Shown: positions 6,484 through 16,415, counted from the stretch's first letter. The stretch: DNA of 64,000 nucleotides from Ferruginibacter sp. (GCF_028288465.1 NZ_JAQBNR010000033.1:1-64000); one strand, 5' to 3'. Notes: a model not told the origin generated them from the sequence alone. Translations and numbers: made by a program.

Positions 6484-9400
6484 TCACCTGGCCTTTATAA
6501 CTTTTGCGTTTAAGGGCTGTTCATTTTCAATAATGAGATTAACAATGTAAAAGCCATCCAGCAAATCAGTCATATCCAGTTTTAAAACAGGATTATTACC
6601 AGCGCTTACAAACTGCTTTCTTGACATTACCTTACCACTGCTGTTAATAACCGAAACCATTATTTTGGTTCCATCTTTTGCAGCAGTTTTAAGGTCAAGA
6701 TTGGCGGTATTTTTTACCGGGTTAGGATAAACACTGAGCGAAGAACCACGGTGTAAAAACGGATCTTCCGCCACTGTTATGCTGATGGTATCTTTTGCAA
6801 CGCCGCCTGCATTATCTGTAACAGTCAGCTCGAAAGTATAGTTGCCTTTCGTTAAATTCTTAACCAGGCAAGCAGCCGCATTACCGTTTTCTATTATCGC
6901 AGCAGAACCTCCTATTTGTGTCCATGAATAGCTGGTAACAATCGCATTTATTACGGATACATTGGCAACCAATGACACAGTATCTCTTGGCAGCGTTACA
7001 GATTTGCTGGTGCCGGCGCTGGCAGCCAATGAATGCAATGCCGCATTCACTGTAATTTGTACCGTATCTCTTCCTGTAAGTCCTTTGTTGTCTTTTACAA
7101 TTAATGCGTACTTGTAAATTCCTTTGGCAAGGCTGGTTATTACGGTTGAAGATGCATTGGTTGTACCAATTGCTCCGCCTGCAGGTCCTGCTACTTTTAT
7201 CCATTCGTAACTGCTGATGGTTCCATCGGTATCGGTTCCGCTGCCACCAAGTGCGACTGTGTTTGCAGGCAAGGTAATGGTTTTATCCGCACCGGCATTT
7301 GCAACAGGCGCCTTATTAGCAACCGGCGATGTAACAGCCGCTGCATTAACAATTACTTTAACTGAATCTTTTGAAACAGCACCTTTGTTGTCTGTTACTG
7401 TTAATACAAAATTATATGCACCTTGTACCAGGCTATTGATTGTTGTTGAAGCTGCGTTGCTTGTGGCGATCGTTCCGCCCGCAGGTCCGGATATTTTTGC
7501 CCATGTATAACCTATGATGGTTCCATCCGCATCTGTTCCGCTACCCGTAAGCGTCACTGTATTTATCGGCAGGGTAACGGTTTTATCAGTGCCTGCATTG
7601 GCTACAGGCGCCTTATTAGCACCTGGGTTTGTAGTTGTAACGACCGCTGCGTTAACAATTACTTTAACCGAGTCTTTTGAAGAAGCTCCTTTATTATCTG
7701 TTACTGTCAATACAAAATTATATGCACCTTTTACCAGGTTACTTATGGTTGTTGAAGCAGCCTTGCTGTCAGCAATCGTCCCTCCAGCAGGTCCGGATAT
7801 TTTTGCCCATGTATACCCTGCGATGGTTCCATCGGCATCTGTTCCGCTGCCTTGGAGCGTTACTGTATTTACTGGCAGGGTAATGGTTTTATCAGTACCT
7901 GCATTGGCAACAGGTGCTTTATTATTATTTGCAGCACTAACCACAACTGTAATAACATCTTTTGACTTAGCGCCCTTATTATCCGTCACCATCAGTTCAA
8001 AATTATACGTACCCTGCACCAGGTTACCTACAGAAGTGGTGGCCGCACCGGCCGTAGTTATTGTGCCTCCCGCAGGGCCTGCTATTTTTGTCCATAGATA
8101 ACTGCTCACTGCACCATCCGGGTCGGTTGCCGTGCCGGTGAGCGTTACAGTATTTGCCGGAAGCGTAACTGTTTTATCGCTGCCGGCATTTACAACGGGC
8201 GCCTTGTTAGAACCTATTGCAACTGCAGTTGCCGCACTGACAACTATTTTAACGGTATCCCTTGCCGTGGCCCCTCTATCATCCGTTACCGTCAATTCCA
8301 AATTATAGGTACCCTGCAGCAAATTGTTTAATGCTGTTGACGCTGCATTGGCACTGACGATAGTTCCGCCTGTTGGCCCCGAAATCTTGTTCCAGGCATA
8401 ACTGCTGATGGAGCCATCTGCATCGGTACCACTACCCGTAAGAGTTACAGTATTAACAGGTAGCATGATGGATTTGTCAACCCCCGCATTGGCTACCGGT
8501 GGGTGATTTGCCAATACGCCACCATTATTGATTAAAATAACGCTAGAATAAGGTGCCAGTGAGATATTACCGGAATATGTTTTACCAAATACATCCCTAT
8601 AGATATTACTACCCAATGACACTGTTTTATTAACTGCCGTTGCGTTGTATTCTAATATGGATTTATCGGTTACAAGTTTTACTGAATGGGCGTCCAACCC
8701 GGTATACTCCTGCCATGACGATAAATCCACTGAAGGAGGGAAGGTAAAGCCCCCTCCAAACGTGTTGGCATAATACCATGAAAAGCCTGCTGGATTTAGT
8801 AGATTGTAGTAATTGCTGTCAACTGCCCCCAGCTGCTGCAGCGACTGCTGTATATTGCCTGCGACATAACCTATTGTTGTGTTTAAACCAGTATGGGTAT
8901 GCAACACAGGCAGTTGGGTCGGCTGGGTGTTAAAAATAATGTTTTTCTTTAAAGAAAAATTATACATTCCTTCATTGTATTGCCGGCCTACATACCACCC
9001 GTTACAATTGTATGCAGTATTGCCCCTCACCAAAACATCTTTTGGCGAATTCATAAATACAGCGAATGCGCTGCCGGAAAGAGCATCGATGGTATTGTTC
9101 AATATCTCAACTCCCTGAGCTCCACCATCGAGATAAATGCCTTGTGCTCCAGTATCTTCCTGCGTACCCAACGGTGCAAATACTCCATTTGTAACAATAT
9201 TATTCCTAATTTTCCGATTGGTATTTCTGGTACTAAATGTGTAAATACCCCCCCCGTCATTTCTATTTGAACAGAAATAGTTTACGAAATTGCTGTCGAT
9301 ATTTACGTTCGATCCATCAAAATGAATTCCATTATAACCGGTGCTATCTATGCTGTTAAGGCTCACCCTGGCTCCTGTTGATACACCTACGTATATCCCA

Positions 9401-10515
9401 TTGGCATCAGCCGGATCATAAAAACTTCCCATGCCCTGAAACAGTGCTGTATTTTTAATGCGGTTATTTGTTATGGTAACATTACTTGCTATGCCTCTAA
9501 CATCAATAGCGCTGCATAAGGAATAGTTAATTGTATTACTACTAATAAAAGTATTGAATGAATACCATCCAAATATTGCCTTGGCGCCACTATTGGTAAT
9601 AGTACAGTTTGTTATCGTAATATCGCGGCCATCGTGAAAAAATACAGCAGCCAGGTTAGCGCCGCTTAAACTTAAACTGTTTATGGTAATACCGCTATGG
9701 TCACCAATGTTGATTAAAGTATCAAATGAACTTGCACGAATGCTATAGCCATCCGGATTAGTGGCTCCAAAATACATGCTCATAAGATGTGTGGTTGAAT
9801 CATAAAACCACTCCCCCAGCTTATCCAATGTTTTAAAATCTCTCTGAATGAATAATCCAAATCCCGGCGAATTCGGCAATGCAGGCGATTGATTACTGGA
9901 ATTTCTGGGATTAATTGTTTGAATCGTTTGAACATACGTTAAAGTATTACCGGATTGAGACGCAATACGGTTCCTCTCAATAATGTAAGACATTTTTCTC
10001 GCTACAAGTTCAGCACCTGTCCATACCTCTCCCGAAAGGCCATCTGCACTTATTTCCGTAGTTCCGGAAAAACCGGTTGCGGTTAAATACCCCCCGTTGG
10101 GTGCATCGGCATTTGGGTAACGGCCAACCTCTTGTGGTACATCATCAATAACGACCATGTTCACTGCGTTTTTGACATCTGGGGCTGATACCTGATATAC
10201 CCCACCGCCAACTGAAGTCCATGAAGACAACGTTGTAAACCCTGATATAACAGGTAATGCCCCTGTACCATAGGCATCAAACGTAAGGTTGTTATTTGAT
10301 ACATTGATGGTCCCGTAAAATGAATCGCCTCGTTTAAATAAAATAACATCGCCAGCAGCGAAAGACGATTGGTTAACTTTAGCCAGCGACTGCCATGGTG
10401 TGTTTATTGTTAAACCATCGTTTGAGTCATCGCCTGACGCAGAAACATAATAATTTTTAGCATTTGAAAACAGCGTACAAAATAGCCAAAAAAGGAGTAA
10501 TGAAATCTGTTTCAT
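6484..10515 (-). CDS. Secreted right-handed beta-helix protein with six PKD-like repeats and T9SS sorting domain
   Basis: The 1343-residue product begins with a signal peptide (MKQISLLLFWLFCTLFSNA) and then YYVSASGDDSNDGLT, the typical start of parallel beta-helix (Pbh1/pectate-lyase-like) exoproteins. Residues about 20-660 are rich in short repeats such as NNTIDALSG and SNTINYS, as in a right-handed beta-helix. About six tandem PKD/K319-like domains (residues 669-1250) follow, each starting NKAPVANAG-DKT and ending with VTDNKGA...DTVKI. The last 80 residues (SVYPNPVKNTANLDL...) are a Por type A sorting domain, so it is exported by the type IX system and probably anchored or released at the cell surface. 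Such proteins often bind or cleave acidic polysaccharide. The hexuronate genes next door fit pectin or another uronate polymer, but I see no proven catalytic residues. Confidence 0.9.
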   Translation of the reverse strand: MKQISLLLFWLFCTLFSNAKNYYVSASGDDSNDGLTINTPWQSLAKVNQSSFAAGDVILFKRGDSFYGTINVSNNNLTFDAYGTGALPVISGFTTLSSWTSVGGGVYQVSAPDVKNAVNMVVIDDVPQEVGRYPNADAPNGGYLTATGFSGTTEISADGLSGEVWTGAELVARKMSYIIERNRIASQSGNTLTYVQTIQTINPRNSSNQSPALPNSPGFGLFIQRDFKTLDKLGEWFYDSTTHLMSMYFGATNPDGYSIRASSFDTLINIGDHSGITINSLSLSGANLAAVFFHDGRDITITNCTITNSGAKAIFGWYSFNTFISSNTINYSLCSAIDVRGIASNVTITNNRIKNTALFQGMGSFYDPADANGIYVGVSTGARVSLNSIDSTGYNGIHFDGSNVNIDSNFVNYFCSNRNDGGGIYTFSTRNTNRKIRNNIVTNGVFAPLGTQEDTGAQGIYLDGGAQGVEILNNTIDALSGSAFAVFMNSPKDVLVRGNTAYNCNGWYVGRQYNEGMYNFSLKKNIIFNTQPTQLPVLHTHTGLNTTIGYVAGNIQQSLQQLGAVDSNYYNLLNPAGFSWYYANTFGGGFTFPPSVDLSSWQEYTGLDAHSVKLVTDKSILEYNATAVNKTVSLGSNIYRDVFGKTYSGNISLAPYSSVILINNGGVLANHPPVANAGVDKSIMLPVNTVTLTGSGTDADGSISSYAWNKISGPTGGTIVSANAASTALNNLLQGTYNLELTVTDDRGATARDTVKIVVSAATAVAIGSNKAPVVNAGSDKTVTLPANTVTLTGTATDPDGAVSSYLWTKIAGPAGGTITTAGAATTSVGNLVQGTYNFELMVTDNKGAKSKDVITVVVSAANNNKAPVANAGTDKTITLPVNTVTLQGSGTDADGTIAGYTWAKISGPAGGTIADSKAASTTISNLVKGAYNFVLTVTDNKGASSKDSVKVIVNAAVVTTTNPGANKAPVANAGTDKTVTLPINTVTLTGSGTDADGTIIGYTWAKISGPAGGTIATSNAASTTINSLVQGAYNFVLTVTDNKGAVSKDSVKVIVNAAAVTSPVANKAPVANAGADKTITLPANTVALGGSGTDTDGTISSYEWIKVAGPAGGAIGTTNASSTVITSLAKGIYKYALIVKDNKGLTGRDTVQITVNAALHSLAASAGTSKSVTLPRDTVSLVANVSVINAIVTSYSWTQIGGSAAIIENGNAAACLVKNLTKGNYTFELTVTDNAGGVAKDTISITVAEDPFLHRGSSLSVYPNPVKNTANLDLKTAAKDGTKIMVSVINSSGKVMSRKQFVSAGNNPVLKLDMTDLLDGFYIVNLIIENEQPLNAKVIKAR
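6770..8508 (-). repeat. Tandem PKD-like repeats, six units of about 290 bp
   Basis: Six in-frame units inside the beta-helix gene. The two middle units (about 7330-7620 and 7630-7920) are near-copies at DNA level, sharing long identical stretches around the codons for SGPAGGTIA and NKAPVANAGTDKT. This suggests recent duplication or gene conversion. Outer units are more diverged. Confidence 0.85.
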
Positions 10516-11377
10516 GTAAATTGGATTTGTATGGATATTGACTTAACTACGTGGCGCTTCTTTAGCGGAAGAGTAAGCGCTTTTCGCAATGGGACATTCA
10601 AAAATTCATAGAAAAATTGCCGGTCTGCCAGCAATTTTGGGCAGCTTTTATCAGGTGCAACAAGAATTACCGGATAATAATTGTTGCAATGAATGACTTA
10701 TACTGCTTGGAGAAACGCAAACACCCTCCCTGGCCATATTAAACAGCAACCTGCAAGCTTGTTATAAAAGGAAGTAGTATCAATGCATCACTGCACAAAT
10801 TTGACTAACAGACGTGCAGCATGGTCCATCGCAGAAATGCGTAAGCATACATTCGCAACCAGTACTGTTAAACTACCTGCCGTCTGGCAAATCTTCTGGC
10901 TGACACCGCTGGTAGGATCTGCAAATTTTTAAATAAATAAAATAACGGGAGATGATTGTTGGAAGAATGGTCATAGTTATTGGAATAAAAAATGAAAACT
11001 AAAAATACAACAATCGCTTTTGCAACAACCATACCATTCTATATTTTTAGCCGGTAAAAGTTTTTAAATTCCGCATACTTTTTTTCAAGAAAATTCGTGT
11101 TCCAGTTGAACAGCAACTAAAATCTCATGTTCAATACAACATGGGCTGGCAGATAGTTTCATGGCATAAAGTAACAACGCAGGTAATCTGTACTGTAATT
11201 AAATGCATTGCCAAAACTTACTGTATATGCTCTTTTATTAATTTTTTTTTACACTAACTGACTAAGGATAACAACATTCATTGCCTGTTTAAAATCATTG
11301 TACAGGAACGACTTTTAAATCTTTTATACACTTTATTCACAAGAACATTGTTTCTTTGAAATCAAAAATAAACGCTC
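10516..11377. other. 862-bp intergenic region without a confident gene
   Basis: This is the shared upstream region of two divergent units (beta-helix gene and YhcH-like gene). It has only short ORFs; the longest readable one on the plus strand (10783-10932, 49 codons) ends QIFWLTPLVGSANF and could be a decayed fragment. A weak inverted repeat pairs AGAATGGTCATAGTT near 10973 with CAACCATACCATTCT near 11026. No riboswitch or tRNA is recognisable. Confidence 0.4.
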
Positions 11378-11836
11378 ATGATAATTGACTCATTGACAGA
11401 CGCAACTAAATATTTTTCTCTACACCCCTTTTTTGAAAAGGCATTTGCCTATATCAATAGTTCGGCACTTTCTGTAATACCCGCGGGGAAATATATTGTT
11501 GATGGCGAGAATATTAAAGCAATTTTTTTTACTCAACCTGGCGTAAGCGAAGAAAAATCGATTGACGAATTTGAGTGCCATAATCAACACATCGACATCC
11601 AGGTTTGTATACGTGGAAAAGAAAAGTTCGGATGGAAACCCAGAGCCAGTTGTGTTAAACCAAAAGGAGCATACGATACCGAGAATGATGTATTAATTTT
11701 TGAAGATAAGCCCGACATGTTTTTTGAATTGCATGCAGGCCAATTTGTTATTTTATTTCCTGAAGATGTTCATGCGCCAATGATTGCCGTGGACGATTTA
11801 CCCATACAAAAAATGGTACTCAAAGTGAGGGTCTAA
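11378..11836 (+). CDS. YhcH/YjgK/YiaL family protein (cupin-like)
   Basis: The 152-residue product matches the YhcH/YiaL (DUF386) fold: MIIDSLTDATKYFSLHPFFEKAFAYI, then HIDIQVCIRGKEKFGW, and FVILFPEDVHAPMIAV, with the metal-ligand His and Glu residues typical of this cupin relative. Members sit in sialic-acid and uronate pathways, and some are described as anomerases or as the beta-galactosidase small subunit. It faces uxaC convergently with 35 bp between stops. That context supports a role with a hexuronate or an aldose anomer; the exact substrate is inference. Confidence 0.87.
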   Translation: MIIDSLTDATKYFSLHPFFEKAFAYINSSALSVIPAGKYIVDGENIKAIFFTQPGVSEEKSIDEFECHNQHIDIQVCIRGKEKFGWKPRASCVKPKGAYDTENDVLIFEDKPDMFFELHAGQFVILFPEDVHAPMIAVDDLPIQKMVLKVRV

Positions 11837-11871
11837 ATATAATCTATTGAAAGCTTATTGCCTGATTTGTG

Positions 11872-13272
11872 TTACCATCCAAAATATGCCTTCGCATTGT
11901 TGAAGCAGATGTCTTGTATTATTTTACCAGCCCAATTGATATCATCAGGTAACTCTCCATTGTCAATTTCCTCACCAATGATATTACAAAGCGTTCTTCT
12001 GAAATATTCATGGCGTGGATAACTCATAAAGCTGCGACTGTCTGTAAGCATGCCAATAAACTTACTCAGCAGGCCCATATTGCTCAGGGTTTCAAGCTGC
12101 TTTATAATACCATCTTTCTGATCTAAAAACCACCATGATGCACCATATTGCATTTTTCCCGCCACACTTCCATCATTGAAATTGCCGGCCATGGTAGCCA
12201 TTAATTCATTGTCCGCTGGATTTAAATTATACAGTATAGTTTTTGCCAGTTGATTAGTACTGTCAAGCTTATCCAGAAATTTGGATAACTGCTTTGCCTG
12301 CGAAAAATCACCAATGGAATCCCATCCGGTATCAGCACCAAGTTCTTTCAGCATCCTTGAGTTGTTATTACGTAAAGCCCCTACGTGGTATTGCTGCACC
12401 CAGTTTTTTTCATGATCCCATAATGCAAATTGTATCAGCATAGCTGATTTAAATTTTATGTTCTCCTGTTGCGAAATGGTTTCGTTTGAAGTGATTTTAC
12501 GGAATATATTTTTTATTTCCGCTTCGTTGTAATCAACAGCATATAATTGTTCCAATCCATGATCGCTGATGGTACATCCCATTGTTGCAAAAAAGTCATG
12601 ACGTGTTTTAAGGGCATGCAAATAATCATCCCAACTTGCAATTAATATTCCGGATACTTCCTGTAATTTGTTTACATAGTTGTTAAAGGACTCCACATCA
12701 TCTACATTCATTGCTTTATCCGGCCTGAAGGCTGGAAGTACCTTTATTTCAAATTCATCGGCCCGTAATTTTTGATGATGTTCCAGGGTATCGGTGGGGT
12801 CGTCAGTTGTGCAAAGTACTTTCACATTCATTTTCAGCAACAAATTCCTTACAGAAAATGCAGGCGTTTTTAATTTGGCTGCGCATTCATCATATATCGC
12901 CTTTGCGGTTGCCGGAGATAATATGGTATCGATGTTAAAATAGCGCTGCAATTCCAGGTGGGTCCAGTGATACAGTGGGTTGCGCAATGTATAGGGAACA
13001 GTGGCTGCCCACTGCTCAAACTTTTCGTAGTCAGTAGCGTCGCCGGTAATGAATTTTTCATTTATCCCATTGGTACGCATTGCCCTCCACTTATAATGAT
13101 CTCCGTACAACCAAAGCTGGGTAAGGTTTTCGAAGTTAATGTCATTGGCAATTTGTTCCGGTGAAAGATGATTGTGGTAATCAATAATGGGCATTTTTTT
13201 TGCAAAGTCGTGATACAGCCTTTGTGCAGTTGCATTTTTTAGCAAAAAATTGTCATCCATAAATTTTTTCAT
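11872..13272 (-). CDS. uxaC: Glucuronate (uronate) isomerase
   Basis: At 466 residues the length is typical for UxaC. It interconverts D-galacturonate with tagaturonate and D-glucuronate with fructuronate in the cytoplasm. The N-terminal metal motif PIIDYHNHLSPEQIA (about residues 28-42) and WLYGDHYKWRAMR are diagnostic, as are LTDSRSFMSYPRHEYFRR near the C-terminus and the internal LLCTTDDP-like segment (VLCTTDDPTD). It is the last gene of a minus-strand run PfkB-SGNH-uxaB-uxaC, 47 bp after uxaB. A uronate-specific regulator is not visible here. Confidence 0.96.
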   Translation of the reverse strand: MKKFMDDNFLLKNATAQRLYHDFAKKMPIIDYHNHLSPEQIANDINFENLTQLWLYGDHYKWRAMRTNGINEKFITGDATDYEKFEQWAATVPYTLRNPLYHWTHLELQRYFNIDTILSPATAKAIYDECAAKLKTPAFSVRNLLLKMNVKVLCTTDDPTDTLEHHQKLRADEFEIKVLPAFRPDKAMNVDDVESFNNYVNKLQEVSGILIASWDDYLHALKTRHDFFATMGCTISDHGLEQLYAVDYNEAEIKNIFRKITSNETISQQENIKFKSAMLIQFALWDHEKNWVQQYHVGALRNNNSRMLKELGADTGWDSIGDFSQAKQLSKFLDKLDSTNQLAKTILYNLNPADNELMATMAGNFNDGSVAGKMQYGASWWFLDQKDGIIKQLETLSNMGLLSKFIGMLTDSRSFMSYPRHEYFRRTLCNIIGEEIDNGELPDDINWAGKIIQDICFNNAKAYFGW

Positions 13273-13319
13273 TCCACATTACTTTTCTGATTGTTATACA
13301 ATGATTATCGTGCTTTGTG

Positions 13320-14810
13320 CTAAACAATTACAGCCATGATTCCCTGCTGCATAATGGCTTTTAATTTAAGAGTAACATTTTCCGTAAAACCATCCAGTTG
13401 TGTAAGATCTGCACCCCATAAATTGATGTCAGATAGGGCAGCTTTTACTAAATTATCAGGGGTTAAATTATGCCACTGATCAAAGAACAAAGATGCCATC
13501 TCATCTTTAACAGGATAAGCCTTTCCTTTCCATTCTCCCCTATAATTATTGCCATCCTTTTTTACCTCATGCATAAATAGAAGCCAGGCAGCAAATCCAG
13601 TTGCTATATTTTCAGGCACTTTTTTGTATAGTTTGTAGTAGCACTGTAAAACAGGCACAACCCGCATTTTTAATTTGGCTGTATAATTTAGGGTAATGCT
13701 TATCCACTGATGTTCTATACTTGGATTGCTGAACCGGTCCAACACTTTTAATGCAAATTCCTTTGCATGCTTTTCTTCTACGTTGAATGGAATGGCAACT
13801 GCTATTTCCTCCAGCATAAGCTGTTTTATATACTGGCTCAGGATGGCATCATTCATTGCTTCCTTTACAGTGATAAAACCGGCCAGGAATGCGACCCCGC
13901 AACTGAGTGTGTGTGTTCCGTTGAGCAAGCGCAGTTTCAATTCCTTGAAAACCGTGATGTCATCTGCAATTACAACGCCCGGATCTGAAGCTGCAAAAGA
14001 CAATACCGACTTTACCTGCTCATTACCTTCAATTGCCCACAGGCTATATACTTCGCTCATGATCAGCAGATCATCCTGGTATCCTAGTTCCTGCTCAAGC
14101 GCCGCTTTTTTGCCTGCATCCGGTAAGCCCGGTACAATTCTGTCAACCAGCGAATTGCAAAACTGGTTGCACGCCAGCAGCCATTCAATAAATTTTTTAT
14201 CCAATTCATTCCACTCTGCCAGTTCCTGAACAATGGCTTTTAATTTATTGCCATTATCTGAAATTAATTCTGTTGGTATAATCACAAAGCCGCTTTGCAC
14301 ACTTCCCCCGAATACTTTAAACCGTTCATATAAAAAGGCTAGTAATTTAGCAGGGTAAGATACAGGCGGATTTGAGCTGATAGGTTCTTTTACCAATTCA
14401 ATACCTATTTCTGTTGTGTTTGAAATAATTACAGCAAGTTCCGGATTGGCGGCGCACTCCAGCACAGACTGCCAGTTTTTTGCAGCGGACAATACCCTGC
14501 TTACAGAAGAACAAACCACACTTTCCTGTATTGATTTTCCATCTGCAATGCCACGCATGCACAATGTATATAAACCATTCTGCCTGTCAAACGCACCTGC
14601 ATCACCGCCATCAGTCGATTTTACCACCACAATCCGGCCGTTGAATTTACCACAACGGTTAGCCTTGTCGATAAAATAATCGGGCAGTGCCCGCAATAAT
14701 ACGCCTGTACCAAATTGCAACACTTTTTCCGGTAAATTCAGCAGGGCTTCATCCGGCAATAATACTGCGTCCCTATTTATTTTTTTAAGATTTTCTTTTG
14801 ATAGTAACAT
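13320..14810 (-). CDS. uxaB: Tagaturonate reductase (altronate oxidoreductase)
   Basis: The 496-residue member of the polyol-specific dehydrogenase group uses NADH to reduce D-tagaturonate to D-altronate, the step after UxaC. The N-terminal nucleotide-binding part has VLQFGTGVLLRALPDYFIDKAN (about 30-51), and the C-terminal part includes LRLLNGTHTLSCGVAFLAG, the conserved Asn-Gly-x-His catalytic region. It lies between the SGNH hydrolase gene (26 bp) and uxaC (47 bp), so co-transcription is likely. Altronate dehydratase (uxaA) is not in the window, so the product must be handled by a gene elsewhere. Confidence 0.93.
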   Translation of the reverse strand: MLLSKENLKKINRDAVLLPDEALLNLPEKVLQFGTGVLLRALPDYFIDKANRCGKFNGRIVVVKSTDGGDAGAFDRQNGLYTLCMRGIADGKSIQESVVCSSVSRVLSAAKNWQSVLECAANPELAVIISNTTEIGIELVKEPISSNPPVSYPAKLLAFLYERFKVFGGSVQSGFVIIPTELISDNGNKLKAIVQELAEWNELDKKFIEWLLACNQFCNSLVDRIVPGLPDAGKKAALEQELGYQDDLLIMSEVYSLWAIEGNEQVKSVLSFAASDPGVVIADDITVFKELKLRLLNGTHTLSCGVAFLAGFITVKEAMNDAILSQYIKQLMLEEIAVAIPFNVEEKHAKEFALKVLDRFSNPSIEHQWISITLNYTAKLKMRVVPVLQCYYKLYKKVPENIATGFAAWLLFMHEVKKDGNNYRGEWKGKAYPVKDEMASLFFDQWHNLTPDNLVKAALSDINLWGADLTQLDGFTENVTLKLKAIMQQGIMAVIV

Positions 14811-14836
14811 GCCGCATCCAATTAATGGCTGGTAAA

Positions 14837-15517
14837 TTATTTAATGATATTCTGCAACGCCTTCCACATTTCCATAGCCACAAATAAATTACCTTTTTCA
14901 TTCAGGTGCACACGGTCTGATGTTAATATTCCTTTTTCCTGGTTGGAAGCATTATTAACTTTGAGGTAATCAGCGAAAGCTTTGTGCAAATCGCAAACCG
15001 GCAAAGAAAGGTCTTTTGCCATTGTACGGATAATGGTGCTGTATTGGTTCAAATCGCCGTCCTGCTGGTTGGAATTATCATTGCGCTCACCAATGACTGA
15101 CGGCGTGCATAGAATAACTTTAATATTTTTCTCCTGCAATTTTTTGATGATGGCCCGATAGAACCGTTCAAATTTATCAGGGTCAGTGCCGGTGCCTGAA
15201 CTGGCTTTATGCCATACATCATTTATGCCCACATATATAACAACTACGTCGGGATTTTTTTTCAGCACATCCTCATCCATTCTCAAATACAGGTCGTATA
15301 CTTTATTACCACCTATGCCGGCACCGGCGAGTTCAATAGAATCAGGCAAATGCAATTGCTTTATTACGCTATCAAGCTTCGTAATATACCCTGTTGGCTG
15401 AACACCAGCCTGTGTAATTGAATCGCCAAAAAAAACTACCTTAATCTTTTTAGGAGGATTCGTAAAAGAGAGCCATGTCAAAGGCAATAACAATAACAAC
15501 CTGGATAAGTATTTCAT
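14837..15517 (-). CDS. Exported SGNH/GDSL hydrolase
   Basis: The 226-residue product begins with a signal peptide (MKYLSRLLLLLPLTWLSF). SGNH blocks are clear: block I VVFFGDSITQAG (catalytic Ser about residue 33), block II GAGIGGNKV (Gly), block III VIYVGINDVWH (Asn), and block V SDRVHLNEKGN (Asp and His). Such enzymes are lipases or, often in Bacteroidota, carbohydrate esterases such as rhamnogalacturonan acetylesterases. The uronate context supports deacetylation of a pectic oligosaccharide, but this is inference. The gene starts only 4 bp after the PfkB gene ends. Confidence 0.9.
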   Translation of the reverse strand: MKYLSRLLLLLPLTWLSFTNPPKKIKVVFFGDSITQAGVQPTGYITKLDSVIKQLHLPDSIELAGAGIGGNKVYDLYLRMDEDVLKKNPDVVVIYVGINDVWHKASSGTGTDPDKFERFYRAIIKKLQEKNIKVILCTPSVIGERNDNSNQQDGDLNQYSTIIRTMAKDLSLPVCDLHKAFADYLKVNNASNQEKGILTSDRVHLNEKGNLFVAMEMWKALQNIIK

Positions 15518-15521
15518 GTGT

Positions 15522-16415
15522 TTAATTTATAGTTGTGTTGTACGTTTTACTTTTTTCCATTTGAAGGAGCACTGCTTCTTTAGTACCTGTAAAAGGTCCC
15601 GAAGATTCAATTTTCAAACTGGCCATTGCTGCTCCAAATTCTCCTGCATCCTGTACAGAAGCTCCTTTTACACGCTGATATAAATAGCCGGCCATATAGG
15701 TATCTCCGCATCCTGTTGCATCAGTTTCTACTGCAGGTACAAAGGCCGGGATATCATAAAAAATATTGTTGGCATATACCAACGAACCTTTGCTGTTAAA
15801 GGTAATTACCACCTCCTTTACTCCCCATTCTGCAAGCATTTCAGCGCCTCTGCGCACACTGTTGGTTCCGGTTAGAACCTGTAGTTCTGATTCGTCAGCC
15901 TTAACGATTTCAACGTATTGCAAAGCTTCTTTTTTTTCTTCCCAGTCAACCGCCTGTACCTGTTTGTCTTCTACCTTGCGCAGGTATCCCTGCACATCCA
16001 GCGATATCCTGGCCCTGCCACCCAGTTCTTTTATTAATGCCAATGGTATATCATCCGCCAGCAACGGCCCAAGGTGAAAAATGGCAGCATCAATATTTCC
16101 TAGCTGATCAACCGTAAATGGATACGCAGTTTGCAGTACCCGCTGGGTGCGGTGGTCGAGACTGTTGGCATAATTATTTTCGAAATAAACGGTATGTTTA
16201 CTGGGCAGCGCAATTACCTCTGTTCCATTGGCACGCAGCTCCTCGACAAAACGATTTTCACTTACCGCCAATGCTGTAACCAGGCAATAATTCACATCCA
16301 TGTTCCGCAGCGCATTGGAGAAATAAAATGATGTTCCCCCGGCCATGTGCTTTTCGCCTCTATTAGTTATTACCTTATCCAGCGTAATGTGTCCTATGCA
16401 ACAGATATCATACAT
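15522..16415 (-). CDS. PfkB family carbohydrate kinase
   Basis: A 297-residue PfkB/ribokinase-fold kinase. The first signature is GGTSFYFSNALRNMDVNYCLVTALA (about 27-51), and the second, with the catalytic base Asp and anion hole, is VETDATGCGDTYMAGYLYQ (about 232-250). It phosphorylates a sugar or related alcohol using ATP. In this operon a 2-keto-3-deoxygluconate kinase role would complete the pathway, but the sequence does not have features I can tie to KdgK, and an inositol- or nucleoside-type substrate is also possible. It is the first gene of the run with SGNH, uxaB and uxaC. Confidence 0.85.
   Translation of the reverse strand: MYDICCIGHITLDKVITNRGEKHMAGGTSFYFSNALRNMDVNYCLVTALAVSENRFVEELRANGTEVIALPSKHTVYFENNYANSLDHRTQRVLQTAYPFTVDQLGNIDAAIFHLGPLLADDIPLALIKELGGRARISLDVQGYLRKVEDKQVQAVDWEEKKEALQYVEIVKADESELQVLTGTNSVRRGAEMLAEWGVKEVVITFNSKGSLVYANNIFYDIPAFVPAVETDATGCGDTYMAGYLYQRVKGASVQDAGEFGAAMASLKIESSGPFTGTKEAVLLQMEKSKTYNTTIN

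Noticed and set aside
7217..8101. Two long plus-strand ORFs opposite the PKD-like repeats
   Set aside because: They mirror the repeat periodicity of the minus-strand gene and encode Ala/Val/Pro/Leu-rich sequence; they are antisense shadows.
10783..10932. 49-codon ORF ending in a hydrophobic QIFWLTPLVGS segment
   Set aside because: It reminded me of an aquaporin fragment, but the match is too short and the rest is absent, so I do not call a pseudogene.
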